A DNA stretch of 64,000 nucleotides from Desulfofustis sp. PB-SRB1 (GTDB lineage: Bacteria > Desulfobacterota > Desulfobulbia > Desulfobulbales > Desulfocapsaceae), in the NCBI GenBank assembly GCA_016722945.1, contig JAEQMT010000023.1, positions 248,001 through 312,000 of the forward strand, read 5' to 3'. Shown piece by piece: positions 42,597-51,661 of the stretch (within the stretch, counting starts at the first letter, position 1; each line of letters opens with the position of its first letter). The notes beneath the pieces were generated by a model. The model was not told the DNA's origin and made no database searches. It saw nothing but the letters and a program-made list of their open reading frames with translations. The translations under genes and the position numbers were made by a program.

Positions 42597-43805
42597 ATGC
42601 CGTTAAGTTCAATTGAAGAGGCCATCGAGGATATCCGGGCCGGAAAAATGGTGATCCTGGTTGATGATGAGGACAGGGAAAACGAGGGCGATTTGTGCAT
42701 CGCCGCCGAGGCGGTTACCCCGGAGGCCATCAACTTCATGGCAACCTACGGTCGCGGCCTTATCTGTCTGACCCTGAGCGAAGAGATTATCGAGCAATTG
42801 CAACTGCCCATGATGGTCAATGATAACCGCTCACCCTACGGTACCGGTTTCACCATCAGTATCGAGGCACGTACCGGGGTAACCACCGGTATTTCCGCTG
42901 CCGACCGGGCCCGCACCGTGCAGGCGGCGGTGGCGCCCGGTGCGAGGCCCGACGACCTGGTCAGTCCCGGTCACATCTTTCCGCTCAAGGCCCGGACGGG
43001 TGGGGTGCTGGTGCGCACCGGTCAGACTGAGGGTTCAGTTGATCTGGCCCGACTGGCGGGGCGACGGCCGGCCGGGGTGATCTGTGAGATCATGAATGAA
43101 GACGGCACCATGGCGCGGATGGAAGATCTTGAAACCTTCAGCGAGAAGCATGGGCTGCGCATTGTCACCATCGCCGATCTCGTGGAGTATCGACTGCGGC
43201 GTGAAGCTCTCGTGCATCGTGGCGCCGAGGCGCGCATCCCCACCGATCACGCCGGCGAATTCAAGGTCATCATCTACCAGAACGATATCGACAAACTAGA
43301 ACACGTCGCTCTCATAAAGGGTGAGATCGACCCTGCTGAACCGGTGCTGGTGCGTGTCCATTCCGAGTGTCTCACCGGCGATGTATTCGGTTCATCACGC
43401 TGTGACTGTGGCGGTCAACTCTTTTCCGCCATGCGGATGATTGCCGACCGGGGTTCAGGCGTGGTGGTTTACATGCGCCAGGAAGGTCGCGGCATTGGCC
43501 TGATGAACAAGATCAAGGCCTATCACCTGCAAGATTCGGAAGGAGTGGATACGGTGGATGCCAACCTTAAACTGGGTTTCAAGGCCGATCTTCGTGATTA
43601 CGGCATCGGCGCCCAGATCCTCCGCGATCTTGGGGTTGTCAAGATGATCATGCTGACCAACAACCCGAAAAAGATTGTCGGTCTGGAGGGATACGGCATC
43701 GAGGTAGTCGATCGTATACCCATTGAGATAGCGGCCGGTGAAGAAAATAAGGGGTACCTTGTGTGCAAGCGGGACCGCATGGGCCACCTCATTCAAGTGA
43801 AATAG
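42597..43805 (+). CDS. ribBA: Bifunctional DHBP synthase / GTP cyclohydrolase II
   Basis: A 402-residue fusion that starts both arms of riboflavin synthesis. The N-terminal half makes 3,4-dihydroxy-2-butanone 4-phosphate ([17 protein letters not shown] acid loop, [22 protein letters not shown]-like [14 protein letters not shown]). The C-terminal half opens GTP: the zinc site C-x10-C-x-C is in [20 protein letters not shown], followed by [22 protein letters not shown]. No strong ribosome site precedes the ATG. It is third in the block ribE-ribBA-ribH. Confidence 0.96.
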   Translation: MPLSSIEEAIEDIRAGKMVILVDDEDRENEGDLCIAAEAVTPEAINFMATYGRGLICLTLSEEIIEQLQLPMMVNDNRSPYGTGFTISIEARTGVTTGISAADRARTVQAAVAPGARPDDLVSPGHIFPLKARTGGVLVRTGQTEGSVDLARLAGRRPAGVICEIMNEDGTMARMEDLETFSEKHGLRIVTIADLVEYRLRREALVHRGAEARIPTDHAGEFKVIIYQNDIDKLEHVALIKGEIDPAEPVLVRVHSECLTGDVFGSSRCDCGGQLFSAMRMIADRGSGVVVYMRQEGRGIGLMNKIKAYHLQDSEGVDTVDANLKLGFKADLRDYGIGAQILRDLGVVKMIMLTNNPKKIVGLEGYGIEVVDRIPIEIAAGEENKGYLVCKRDRMGHLIQVK

Positions 43806-43840
43806 AGGAATCGCGGCGTTGCCGCAACAGGGGGACAGTG

Positions 43841-44308
43841 ATGGCACGAACGGTTGAAGGACACCTAAAGGCGGATGGAAAGAGGTTTGCGGTTGTGGTT
43901 TCCCGTTTCAATTCATTTATCGCCGAAAAATTGCTTGAAGGCGCTCTGGACAGCCTGCACCGTTCTGGGGCGGATAGTGCCGACATCGTTGTCGCCCGTG
44001 TTCCCGGTGCCTTTGAAATCCCACTGGTGGCCCGTAAACTGGCGCTGTCGGGGGACTACCACGCGGTCATCTGCCTGGGCGTTATCATTCGGGGGGCAAC
44101 CCCGCATTTTGATGTGGTGGTATCGGAATGTTCCAAGGGAGTCGCCCAGGTCGGGTTGGAATCAGGTGTGCCGGTGCTCTTTGGCGTGCTTACCACGGAA
44201 ACCATAGAGCAGGCAATCGAGCGATCCGGTTCAAAGGCAGGCAATAAAGGGTCCGAGACGGCAGTGGCCGCCGTGGAGATGGCCAACCTTCTGGAACAAT
44301 TGGCTTAG
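43841..44308 (+). CDS. ribH: 6,7-dimethyl-8-ribityllumazine synthase
   Basis: A 155-residue enzyme that condenses the ribityl pyrimidine with 3,4-dihydroxy-2-butanone 4-phosphate to lumazine. Family blocks: [59 protein letters not shown] (catalytic His) and [21 protein letters not shown]. The ATG at 43841, preceded by AGGGGGA, matches usual family length. The upstream open frame overlapping ribBA is not used. Confidence 0.96.
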   Translation: MARTVEGHLKADGKRFAVVVSRFNSFIAEKLLEGALDSLHRSGADSADIVVARVPGAFEIPLVARKLALSGDYHAVICLGVIIRGATPHFDVVVSECSKGVAQVGLESGVPVLFGVLTTETIEQAIERSGSKAGNKGSETAVAAVEMANLLEQLA

Positions 44309-44383
44309 AGCCTATTTTGTCTGTGCTCACATAATGACTGATCAGTTCAGCTTCTTTCCCCGTCGGCGCCTGCCGCACTAAGC

Positions 44384-44845
44384 ATGGGCGCCCGGCGCAG
44401 GGCGCGCGAAGCGGCCCTTCAGTATCTCTATCAAGAGGACTTCGGCGATGGCACCGCGGCCGCCGACCACAATCTTGACGATCATTTCTCTTTGTTTTGC
44501 GAAATCTATCAGATCAGCCGGATGGCACGGGAGTACGCCTTTTCTCTGATCAACGGGGTGAGCAATAACAAATCCCGTATAGATAGTATTATCACATCAC
44601 ACGCCGTGAACTGGCGCCTGGACCGGCTTGCCGCCACCGATCGCAATATCCTGCGCCTTGCCGTCTATGAAATTATGTGCGGTACCGATGTCCCGTCGCA
44701 GGTGGCTATCAATGAGGCGGTGGAAATAGCCAAACGGTTCGGCGGCGATGAATCGCCTGCCTTCATCAACGGTATCCTTGACAAAGTGGCACAACTACCG
44801 CAATACTGCGCCACGCCGCCCCCGAACGACACCACAAGCAGCTAA
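44384..44845 (+). CDS. nusB: Transcription antitermination factor NusB
   Basis: A 153-residue all-helical RNA-binding protein that pairs with NusE (S10) at boxA in rRNA antitermination. Pattern: RRRAREAALQYLYQEDF at the N-terminus, then NWRLDRLAATDRNILRLAVYEIM and VAINEAVEIAKRFGGDESPAFINGILDK, the two best conserved helices. The order ribH-nusB is the common bacterial one. Confidence 0.94.
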   Translation: MGARRRAREAALQYLYQEDFGDGTAAADHNLDDHFSLFCEIYQISRMAREYAFSLINGVSNNKSRIDSIITSHAVNWRLDRLAATDRNILRLAVYEIMCGTDVPSQVAINEAVEIAKRFGGDESPAFINGILDKVAQLPQYCATPPPNDTTSS

Positions 44846-45300
44846 TACCAGGTAAAGTTAGAATTGTCGCAAGAGAGCACCGCCCTTTTGTTTTAGACGC
44901 GGATACAAGACCGAGAGAGTACAGCAGCGCTCCGTGATCAAAAGAGTTACGAGGCATACAGTACAAAAGAGCAAGCTTTGTGTGATAATTTGAGCATTTC
45001 AGGGTGGTAGAATATAGGGGAACCTTGCAAAATGACCTTTTTGCACAACCTCTTCGATAGTTAATAAATTTATCCCGGCAATAACAGGGTATGTGGTTGC
45101 GGTAAGGTGGCCCTCGCGCTTGGATCTTAAGCAAACCTTCTCGTATTTCAGGATCTATCTATTTAGTGTAGGCGGCAATGGATAGCCAGGCGAGTCACTT
45201 TGCTCAGTGTGGCTCAGCTGTTTGCTTGCAATTAGCGATGATTCCCGCTAAAACATAACAACTTTATGCTCACTGTTTCCCATGGTCACTATCAATAGGT
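44846..45300. other. Long intergenic region upstream of ftsK
   Basis: About 455 bases, AT-richer than the genes around it. No frame of useful length shows coding character, and no tRNA, hairpin terminator or riboswitch is recognised. It probably holds the ftsK promoter; a stop-rich stretch may also be decayed sequence. Confidence 0.4.
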
Positions 45301-47442
45301 ATGGCTTCATCAGAGAAAGCTGCTTCGCCAGGCTTTAAACAGGAATTCTGTGCCGTTCTCGGGCTGTTTGGCGCGGTATTTATCCTGCTGAGCCTGATTT
45401 CCTTGCAGGTTTCGCCGGAGGCCAACTGGTGTGGTCGCGTCGGCCGGGCTGCCAGCCAGTTCCTGTTCGGCTTTACCGGCTACGGCGCCTATCTGCTGGT
45501 TGTCCTGATTGGCTGGATTTCCCTGCTTTTTTTCAACCCACGCATGTCTTTTGAACGATTGCCGCAGGTAACCCTTGGTCTTTCCGGCGCGGTGATTTCC
45601 AGTTGTGTCCTGCTTTCCTCGTTGAGCCTGCACAATGAAGTACTGCTCGATGCCGGCGGTTTTCTCGGCAGAATCGGGTTCAGCGGGGTACGCACGCTTA
45701 TCGGCGGTACCGGCGCGGTGTTGCTCTTTGTTCTGGTGTTTCTTATTTCTCTCATGCTGGCCACTCAGTTTTCCCCATATCAGGCGATTCGCGCACTGTG
45801 GCGGATGCTGCTCGGTCTGCTGGCGCTGATCGTAGCCGCCGTCAAAAGTTTGATTACTAGCTCACGGGGCCCTAAAAAGGGTGATGCTCCAAAACAACCC
45901 GTTTACGTGGAGACCGCACCCGTTGTCGATGAACCACAAGTACCGCAAAGTTCTGCGCCGCCGCTGGTCAATCAGAATATCACCCAGCCGGTGGCACTAC
46001 TCGGCGATAGTGGGTTTAGGGCCAAGCCGGTGATCAAGGGTGACTGGCAACTGCCGCCGCTGTCGCTTCTGGACGGCAAGGCTGAGGTCGCTAAAGAGGT
46101 GGACCGGGACATCTATCTCAAGGTGTCCAAGCAACTTGAGCAGAAACTGAAGAATTTCGGAGTGTCCGGTAAGATTGTCGGCATTTCCCCCGGCCCGGTG
46201 GTGACCACCTATGAATATTCACCGGCCCCGGGTATCAAGATTAACAAGATCGTCGGCCTGGCGGATGATCTGGCCCTTGGCTTGCGGGCACAGTCGGTGC
46301 GGGTAGTTGGCTCGGTGCCGGGAAAATCGGCACTGGGAATCGAAATTCCCAATGAGCACCGGCAGATCGTGCGGATCAGAAATCTGCTTTCATCAGATAT
46401 GTTCCGTTCATCGCCGGCAAAACTCGGCATTGTGCTGGGGCTCGATGTCATCGGCACTCCTATCATTGCCGATCTGGCGAAAATGCCGCACCTGCTCATC
46501 GCCGGCGCCACCGGATCCGGCAAGAGTGTCGCCATCAACGCGATCATCGCCTCTATTTTATTTAACGCAACCCCGGAAGAGGTGCGGCTGCTGATGATCG
46601 ATCCGAAGCGTATCGAGCTTTCCGGCTATGAAGGTATTCCCCACCTGCTTCACCCGGTGGTGGTTGAGCCGAAGCTGGCAAGCCGGGCACTGCTCTGGGC
46701 GGTGCACGAGATGGAACGCCGCTATCGTCTGCTCGAAGAGGTCGGCGCCAAAAGCTTTGACTCATATGACCGCCAGGCATCGGAAAAGCTTCCCTATATC
46801 GTGGTAATCGTTGACGAGTTGGCCGATTTGATGATGGTTGCCTCCAAGGATGTGGAGGCTGCCATCGCCCGCCTTGCCCAGATGGCACGGGCGGCGGGCA
46901 TCCATCTGCTGCTTGCCACCCAGCGTCCCTCGGTGGATGTGCTGACCGGGTTGATCAAGGCGAATTTTCCCACCCGAATCGCCTTCAAGGTTTCTTCCAA
47001 GGTTGATTCCCGCACCATTATTGACTGTTCCGGGGCGGAGCATCTATTGGGCATGGGCGATATGCTGTTTATGCCGCCTGGCTCGGCTGCCATCAGGCGG
47101 GTGCATGGCGCCTACATTTCAGAACATGAGACCGCGGCACTGGTTGATTTTCTGCGCAAACAGGGGGCTGCCGTCTATGACGAGTCGATGCTTTCCCAGG
47201 TGGAAAACGAGGAATCCGGCGCCCAGATGAGTGATGATGACGGCTATGATGAACGATACGATGAAGCAGTGGAAATCGTCACGGAAGCCGGCCAGGCCTC
47301 GATATCACTGGTCCAGCGTCGTCTGCGCATCGGCTATAACCGGGCGGCGCGGATTATCGAGACGATGGAAAAAGAAGGGGTGGTGGGACCCGCCGACGGC
47401 GCCAAACCGCGTGAAATTCTCACCCGCCGTTCATACGATTGA
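45301..47442 (+). CDS. ftsK: DNA translocase FtsK/SpoIIIE
   Basis: A 713-residue septal DNA pump that clears chromosome termini during division. The N-terminus has four membrane helices (about 20-175: FCAVLGLFGAVFILLSLISL, FLFGFTGYGAYLLVVLIGW, GLSGAVISSCVLLSSL, GTGAVLLFVLVFLISLML). The linker is short (about 185-245), unlike the long linker of E. coli. The motor has Walker A GATGSGKSVAINAI (near 402), Walker B YIVVIVDELADLM, and LLLATQRPSVDVLTGLIKANFPTRIAF. The C-terminal gamma winged helix (YDEAVEIVTEAGQASISLVQRRLRIGYNRAARIIE) reads orienting DNA sequences. Confidence 0.96.
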   Translation: MASSEKAASPGFKQEFCAVLGLFGAVFILLSLISLQVSPEANWCGRVGRAASQFLFGFTGYGAYLLVVLIGWISLLFFNPRMSFERLPQVTLGLSGAVISSCVLLSSLSLHNEVLLDAGGFLGRIGFSGVRTLIGGTGAVLLFVLVFLISLMLATQFSPYQAIRALWRMLLGLLALIVAAVKSLITSSRGPKKGDAPKQPVYVETAPVVDEPQVPQSSAPPLVNQNITQPVALLGDSGFRAKPVIKGDWQLPPLSLLDGKAEVAKEVDRDIYLKVSKQLEQKLKNFGVSGKIVGISPGPVVTTYEYSPAPGIKINKIVGLADDLALGLRAQSVRVVGSVPGKSALGIEIPNEHRQIVRIRNLLSSDMFRSSPAKLGIVLGLDVIGTPIIADLAKMPHLLIAGATGSGKSVAINAIIASILFNATPEEVRLLMIDPKRIELSGYEGIPHLLHPVVVEPKLASRALLWAVHEMERRYRLLEEVGAKSFDSYDRQASEKLPYIVVIVDELADLMMVASKDVEAAIARLAQMARAAGIHLLLATQRPSVDVLTGLIKANFPTRIAFKVSSKVDSRTIIDCSGAEHLLGMGDMLFMPPGSAAIRRVHGAYISEHETAALVDFLRKQGAAVYDESMLSQVENEESGAQMSDDDGYDERYDEAVEIVTEAGQASISLVQRRLRIGYNRAARIIETMEKEGVVGPADGAKPREILTRRSYD

Positions 47443-47469
47443 GCCCCCGCGCCAACCGTATGAATTCTC

Positions 47470-47498
47470 TTGACAAGATATGGCACAACCATTTATAA
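47470..47498 (+). promoter_or_regulatory. Strong promoter of aprBA
   Basis: A perfect -35 TTGACA (47470-47475), a 17-nt spacer and TTATAA (47493-47498; or TATAAC shifted one base). It lies 207 bases before aprB, so the mRNA would have a long leader. The remainder of the 47443-47704 gap shows no other element except the strong ribosome site GAGGAGGT before aprB. Confidence 0.72.
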
Positions 47499-47704
47499 CA
47501 TGCCTAATGAAAATGAGTGAGCGTTCATTTATTATGACGCACAATAATAATCTTGAATTGAGCTTTTACACTGGTAGTTAGGTTGTTGTCAGGATTTTTT
47601 CAGATGTTAGCTAGGCGCCGGGTTGGCGCTATAGTTTCTTTTATTATCGGAGGCCCTGCTGGTTCAGGGTCGCCACGGTTAAATCAAACTGAGGAGGTAA
47701 GTAA

Positions 47705-48118
47705 ATGCCAACGTATGTAGATCCTTCAAAATGTGACGGATGCAAAGGCGGTGACAAAACTGCATGTATGTACATCTGTCCTAATGACCTGATGGTTCTG
47801 AACAAAGAGACCATGCTGGCCTATAACCAGGAGCCGGACGGCTGCTGGGAGTGCTATTCATGTGTTAAGATCTGTCCGCAGGGCGCGATCTTCTGCCGTC
47901 ACTATGACGATATCGTTCCCCTGGGCGGGCAGGTGCATCCCATGCGTTCAGCCGATTCCATCATGTGGACCGTTAAATTCCGCAACGGCAATATGAAGCG
48001 TTTTAAGTTCCCGGTCCGGACCACCGCCGAGGGCGCCGCCAATGCCTATGTGGGTGAGCGAGGCGCCAGCCTTGATGATGAGGCTCTGTTGCTCGAAGGC
48101 GAGCTGCCGACTCCCTAA
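47705..48118 (+). CDS. aprB: Adenylylsulfate reductase, beta subunit
   Basis: A 137-residue iron-sulfur subunit that carries electrons to the FAD of AprA. The ferredoxin part has CDGCKGGDKTACMYIC (an AprB-typical insertion between cysteines 2 and 3) and CWECYSCVKICPQGAI, for two [4Fe-4S] clusters. The C-terminal tail (RFKFPVRTTAEGAANAYVGE) wraps around AprA in known structures. GAGGAGGT precedes the ATG. It is slightly shorter than some homologues at the C-terminus. Confidence 0.97.
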   Translation: MPTYVDPSKCDGCKGGDKTACMYICPNDLMVLNKETMLAYNQEPDGCWECYSCVKICPQGAIFCRHYDDIVPLGGQVHPMRSADSIMWTVKFRNGNMKRFKFPVRTTAEGAANAYVGERGASLDDEALLLEGELPTP

Positions 48119-48178
48119 GTTTTGGGATTAATTGATTTTTAACGTCATTTAACATATTCACAACAAGGAGAGTGAACT

Positions 48179-50197
48179 ATGGCATTGCCGAATAAACCCC
48201 AAGGTGAGTTGCTTGCGGTAACGGATCCTGAAATTGTCGAAATGGAAGTTGACGCGTTGATTGTCGGCGGCGGCATGGCTGCTTGCGGCACCGCGTTCGA
48301 GATCAAGAAATGGGCTCCGGAGGATATGAAAATCCTGCTGGTGGACAAAGCCGCTCTGGAGCGCTCCGGCGCCGTTGCCCAGGGATTGTCCGCCATCAAC
48401 ACCTACGTTGGCGAGAATCCCATCAAGGATTACGTCAAGATGGTGCGCAACGACCTGATGGGCGTTGTCCGCGAGGATTTGATCTATGACTGCGGTCGCC
48501 ACGTTGACGAGTCAGTCAAGCTGTTTGAGGAGTGGGGACTGCCCATCTGGAAGCGTAACGAAGAGGGCGAGACCATGGACGGCGCCAAGCCGGCCCCGAC
48601 CCTGCGCGAAGGTGGAACCCCGGTACGGACCGGTAAATGGCAGATCATGATCAACGGTGAGTCCTACAAGTGCATCGTTGCCGAGCCCGCCAAGACCGCT
48701 CTCGGTGATGACAACATCCTCGAGCGGGTGTTTATCGTCAAGCTGCTGCTCGACAAGAACAAGCCCAACCAGATCGCCGGTGCGGCCGGATTCTCCACCC
48801 GCGAGAACAAAGTATATGTCATCAAGTGCAAGACTGCCTGTGTCGCCTGCGGCGGCGCGGTAAACATCTTCCGTCCCCGCTCTACCGGTGAGGGCAAAGG
48901 ACGCGCCTGGTATCCGATCTGGAACGCCGGTTCCACCTACACCATGTGTGCTCAGGTCGGCGCTACCCTGACCATGATGGAGAATCGTTTCACCCCGTCT
49001 CGCTTCAAGGATGGCTACGGTCCGGTGGGCGCCTGGTTTCTGTTGTTCAAGGCCAAGGTATCCAACGGTCTGGGCGAGTTCTATGCCGGCGGTGATGCGG
49101 CCAAGGAAGAACTCCAGAAGTACATGCCCTACGGCGCTTCCCCGGTTACCCCCACCTGTCTGCGTAACCACCTGATGCTCAACGAGCTCAAAGCCGGTCG
49201 CGGCCCGATCTTTATGGCCACCGATGTGGCGCTCAACGCGTTTCTCGAAGAAAAGCGTGCCGCCGGCATGGACGAGAAATCTCTGAAGAAATTCTGGAAG
49301 CATCTGGAATCAGAGGCGTGGGAAGATTTCCTGGATATGTCCGTTGGTCAGGCAGGCCTCTGGGCGGGTATGAATGTGGAGCCTGAGAAGGTTGGTTCCG
49401 AGATTATGCCCACCGAGCCCTATATGCTCGGCTCGCACTCCGGTTGCTGCGGCATCTGGTGCTCCGGCCCGGATGAGGACTGGGTACCCGATGTCCAGAA
49501 TGACTCCCGTGCTCATAAGTATAAGTGGGGCTATAACCGGATGACCACTGTTGACGGTCTGTTCACCGCCGGGGACGGCGTCGGCGCCTCCGGTCACAAG
49601 TTCTCCTCCGGTTCACACGCCGAGGGCCGTATCTGCGCCAAGCAGATGGTCAAATTCTGCCGTGACAACCCCGACTTCACTCCGGAACTCAAGCAGACTC
49701 CGCAAGAACTCGCTGATGAGATTTATGCGCCGGTCAAGCGTTTCTATGAGTTCCAGGGCGCTTCCACCGCTGTTGATATCAACCCCAACTACATCAAGCC
49801 CTCCGGTCTGATGATGCGGCTCATGAAGGCCACTGATGAGTATGGCGGCGGTGTTGCCACCTATTACATGACCTCCGGCAAGCTGCTCAACATGTGCCTC
49901 GATCTGCTGGAACTGCTGCGCGAGGACAGTGAGAAGATGGCCGCCGGCGATCTTCATGGCCTGATGCGCTGCTGGGAGAACTACCATCGCATCTGGTGTG
50001 TGGAGACCCACATCCGTCACATGGAATTCCGCAAAGAGTCCCGTTATCCGGGCTTCTACTATCGGTCTGACTTTCCGGGTATCGATGACGAAAATTGGAA
50101 GTGTTTCGTCAACTCAACCTTTGATCCGGAGACCAAGGAATGGAAGTGTGAGAAGGTCGACGTCGTCAATATGATTGAGACCGAGCCGTGGATCTAA
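48179..50197 (+). CDS. aprA: Adenylylsulfate reductase, alpha subunit
   Basis: A 672-residue cytoplasmic flavoprotein that reduces APS to sulfite and AMP, a core step of dissimilatory sulfate reduction. Seen: the FAD site ALIVGGGMAACGTAFEI near the N-terminus, SGAVAQGLSAINTY, RENKVYVIKCKTACVACGGAVNIFRPRSTGEG, QVGATLTMMENRFTPSRFKDGYGPVGAW around the substrate channel (with active-site Arg/Trp candidates), and FTAGDGVGASGHKFSSGSHAEGR. Codon use is strongly biased towards C-ending codons, as expected for a highly expressed gene. A strong terminator follows. Confidence 0.98.
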   Translation: MALPNKPQGELLAVTDPEIVEMEVDALIVGGGMAACGTAFEIKKWAPEDMKILLVDKAALERSGAVAQGLSAINTYVGENPIKDYVKMVRNDLMGVVREDLIYDCGRHVDESVKLFEEWGLPIWKRNEEGETMDGAKPAPTLREGGTPVRTGKWQIMINGESYKCIVAEPAKTALGDDNILERVFIVKLLLDKNKPNQIAGAAGFSTRENKVYVIKCKTACVACGGAVNIFRPRSTGEGKGRAWYPIWNAGSTYTMCAQVGATLTMMENRFTPSRFKDGYGPVGAWFLLFKAKVSNGLGEFYAGGDAAKEELQKYMPYGASPVTPTCLRNHLMLNELKAGRGPIFMATDVALNAFLEEKRAAGMDEKSLKKFWKHLESEAWEDFLDMSVGQAGLWAGMNVEPEKVGSEIMPTEPYMLGSHSGCCGIWCSGPDEDWVPDVQNDSRAHKYKWGYNRMTTVDGLFTAGDGVGASGHKFSSGSHAEGRICAKQMVKFCRDNPDFTPELKQTPQELADEIYAPVKRFYEFQGASTAVDINPNYIKPSGLMMRLMKATDEYGGGVATYYMTSGKLLNMCLDLLELLREDSEKMAAGDLHGLMRCWENYHRIWCVETHIRHMEFRKESRYPGFYYRSDFPGIDDENWKCFVNSTFDPETKEWKCEKVDVVNMIETEPWI

Positions 50198-50231
50198 GTT
50201 AAGTCCCACTCTAGCTGTATGTCGTAACCAC

Positions 50232-50269
50232 AAATCTCCAGGAGCTTTCGGGCTCCTGGAGATTTTTTC
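50232..50269 (+). terminator. Intrinsic terminator of aprBA
   Basis: A 14-bp stem (AAATCTCCAGGAGC with GCTCCTGGAGATTT) and a 6-nt loop, followed by a run of T. It separates aprBA from qmoABC, which therefore either relies on read-through or has its own promoter in 50270-50390. Confidence 0.92.
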
Positions 50270-50399
50270 TATCAGGTTTTTTCACTCGGGAAGGTCGCAA
50301 AGAAGTTACGGGTTTCCCGAATGAAAAAAACGGCGGTGGCAGGTCCGTGACCCACAGATCGGCCTCGTTGATCGCAACGTGAAATTATGGAGGAACGGC

Positions 50400-51656
50400 A
50401 TGACTGACGGACAAGGCACCTCGGGTGCAATTCTAGTCGTAGGCGGCGGCATCAGCGGGTTGACCGCGGCGCTGGAAGCGGCTGAGGTCGGCAAGGATGT
50501 ATTTCTGATCGACCAGAACCCTTACTTGGGCGGCCGGGTCGCCCAACTCAACCACTATTTCCCCAAAATGTGTCCGCCATCCTGCGGGCTGGAGATTAAC
50601 TTCAAGCGGATCAAGAACAACCGCCGCATTCGTACCTACACTATGGCGACGGTGGCTTCCGTCAGCGGTTCTCCCGGCAATTACGAGGTGGTGGTAGACG
50701 TGGCCCCGCGCTACGTGAACAGCAATTGTACGGCCTGCGGGGAGTGCACCGCGGCCTGTCCCGACGAGGTTGAAAACAGCTTCAACTTTGGCATGAATAC
50801 CCGCAAAGCGGCGTATCTCCCCCACGAGATGGCGTTTCCCCGTCGCTATGTGATAGAAAAAGACGCGCTTTCCGCTGAAGGTGCGGAAGCGGTGAAAAAC
50901 GCCTGCAAATATGACGCGGTGGATCTGAATATGCAGCCGCAACAGGTAACCCTGTCGGTAGGAGCAATTGTCTGGGCCACCGGCTGGACGCCGTATGACC
51001 CCGAGAAAATTGAAAATCTCAGGTTCGGTCAGTCGCCGGCAATCGTCACCAATATGATGATTGAGCGGATGGCCGCCCCGAGCGGCCCCACCGGCGGCAA
51101 GATAGTGGTGCCGGGCAGTAACAAGGAACCGCAATCGGTGGCCTTTGTTCAGTGCGCCGGTTCACGCGATGAGAATCATCTCGAGTATTGTTCATATATC
51201 TGCTGCACCGCAACCATCAAACAGATGGGCTATGTTCGGGAACGCTACCCGGATGCCCATATGTACGTGTTTTATATTGATATGCGAACTCCTGGAAAAT
51301 ACGAGCAGCTTCGCGATGTGTATCTGACTGATGAAAAGGCCACTTTTATCAAAGGCAAGGTCGCCGATATCGAACTGGCCGATGAGGGGGTCACGGTTAT
51401 TGCCGAAAACGCACTTACCGGAGAGAAGATACACCAGACGGTGGATCTGGTGGTGCTGGCCACCGGTATGCAGCCGTCACTTTATGAAGGAGGGGCGCCG
51501 GCCGGGTTGAGCCTGGATGATAACGGATTTGTGTTGTCCGCTTATGATCAGGGGATAATCGGCGCCGGTTGTGCCAAGAAGGCGGCCGATGTGGTCACCT
51601 CCGCCCAATCGTCAACCGCTGCCGCATTGAAGGCAATTCAGATTTCCGGGAGGTAG
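50400..51656 (+). CDS. qmoA: Quinone-interacting membrane-bound oxidoreductase, subunit QmoA
   Basis: A 418-residue HdrA-like flavoprotein. The N-terminal FAD fold is VVGGGISGLTAALEAAEVGKDVFLID, followed by the HdrA-type region QLNHYFPKMCPPSCGLEI and a CTACGECTAACPDE ferredoxin-like motif. It belongs to the QmoABC complex that links menaquinol oxidation to AprBA. The ATG at 50400 follows GGAGGAA; an in-frame ATG seven codons earlier lacks this site. It ends 5 bases before qmoB. Confidence 0.95.
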   Translation: MTDGQGTSGAILVVGGGISGLTAALEAAEVGKDVFLIDQNPYLGGRVAQLNHYFPKMCPPSCGLEINFKRIKNNRRIRTYTMATVASVSGSPGNYEVVVDVAPRYVNSNCTACGECTAACPDEVENSFNFGMNTRKAAYLPHEMAFPRRYVIEKDALSAEGAEAVKNACKYDAVDLNMQPQQVTLSVGAIVWATGWTPYDPEKIENLRFGQSPAIVTNMMIERMAAPSGPTGGKIVVPGSNKEPQSVAFVQCAGSRDENHLEYCSYICCTATIKQMGYVRERYPDAHMYVFYIDMRTPGKYEQLRDVYLTDEKATFIKGKVADIELADEGVTVIAENALTGEKIHQTVDLVVLATGMQPSLYEGGAPAGLSLDDNGFVLSAYDQGIIGAGCAKKAADVVTSAQSSTAAALKAIQISGR

Positions 51657-51661
51657 AGATA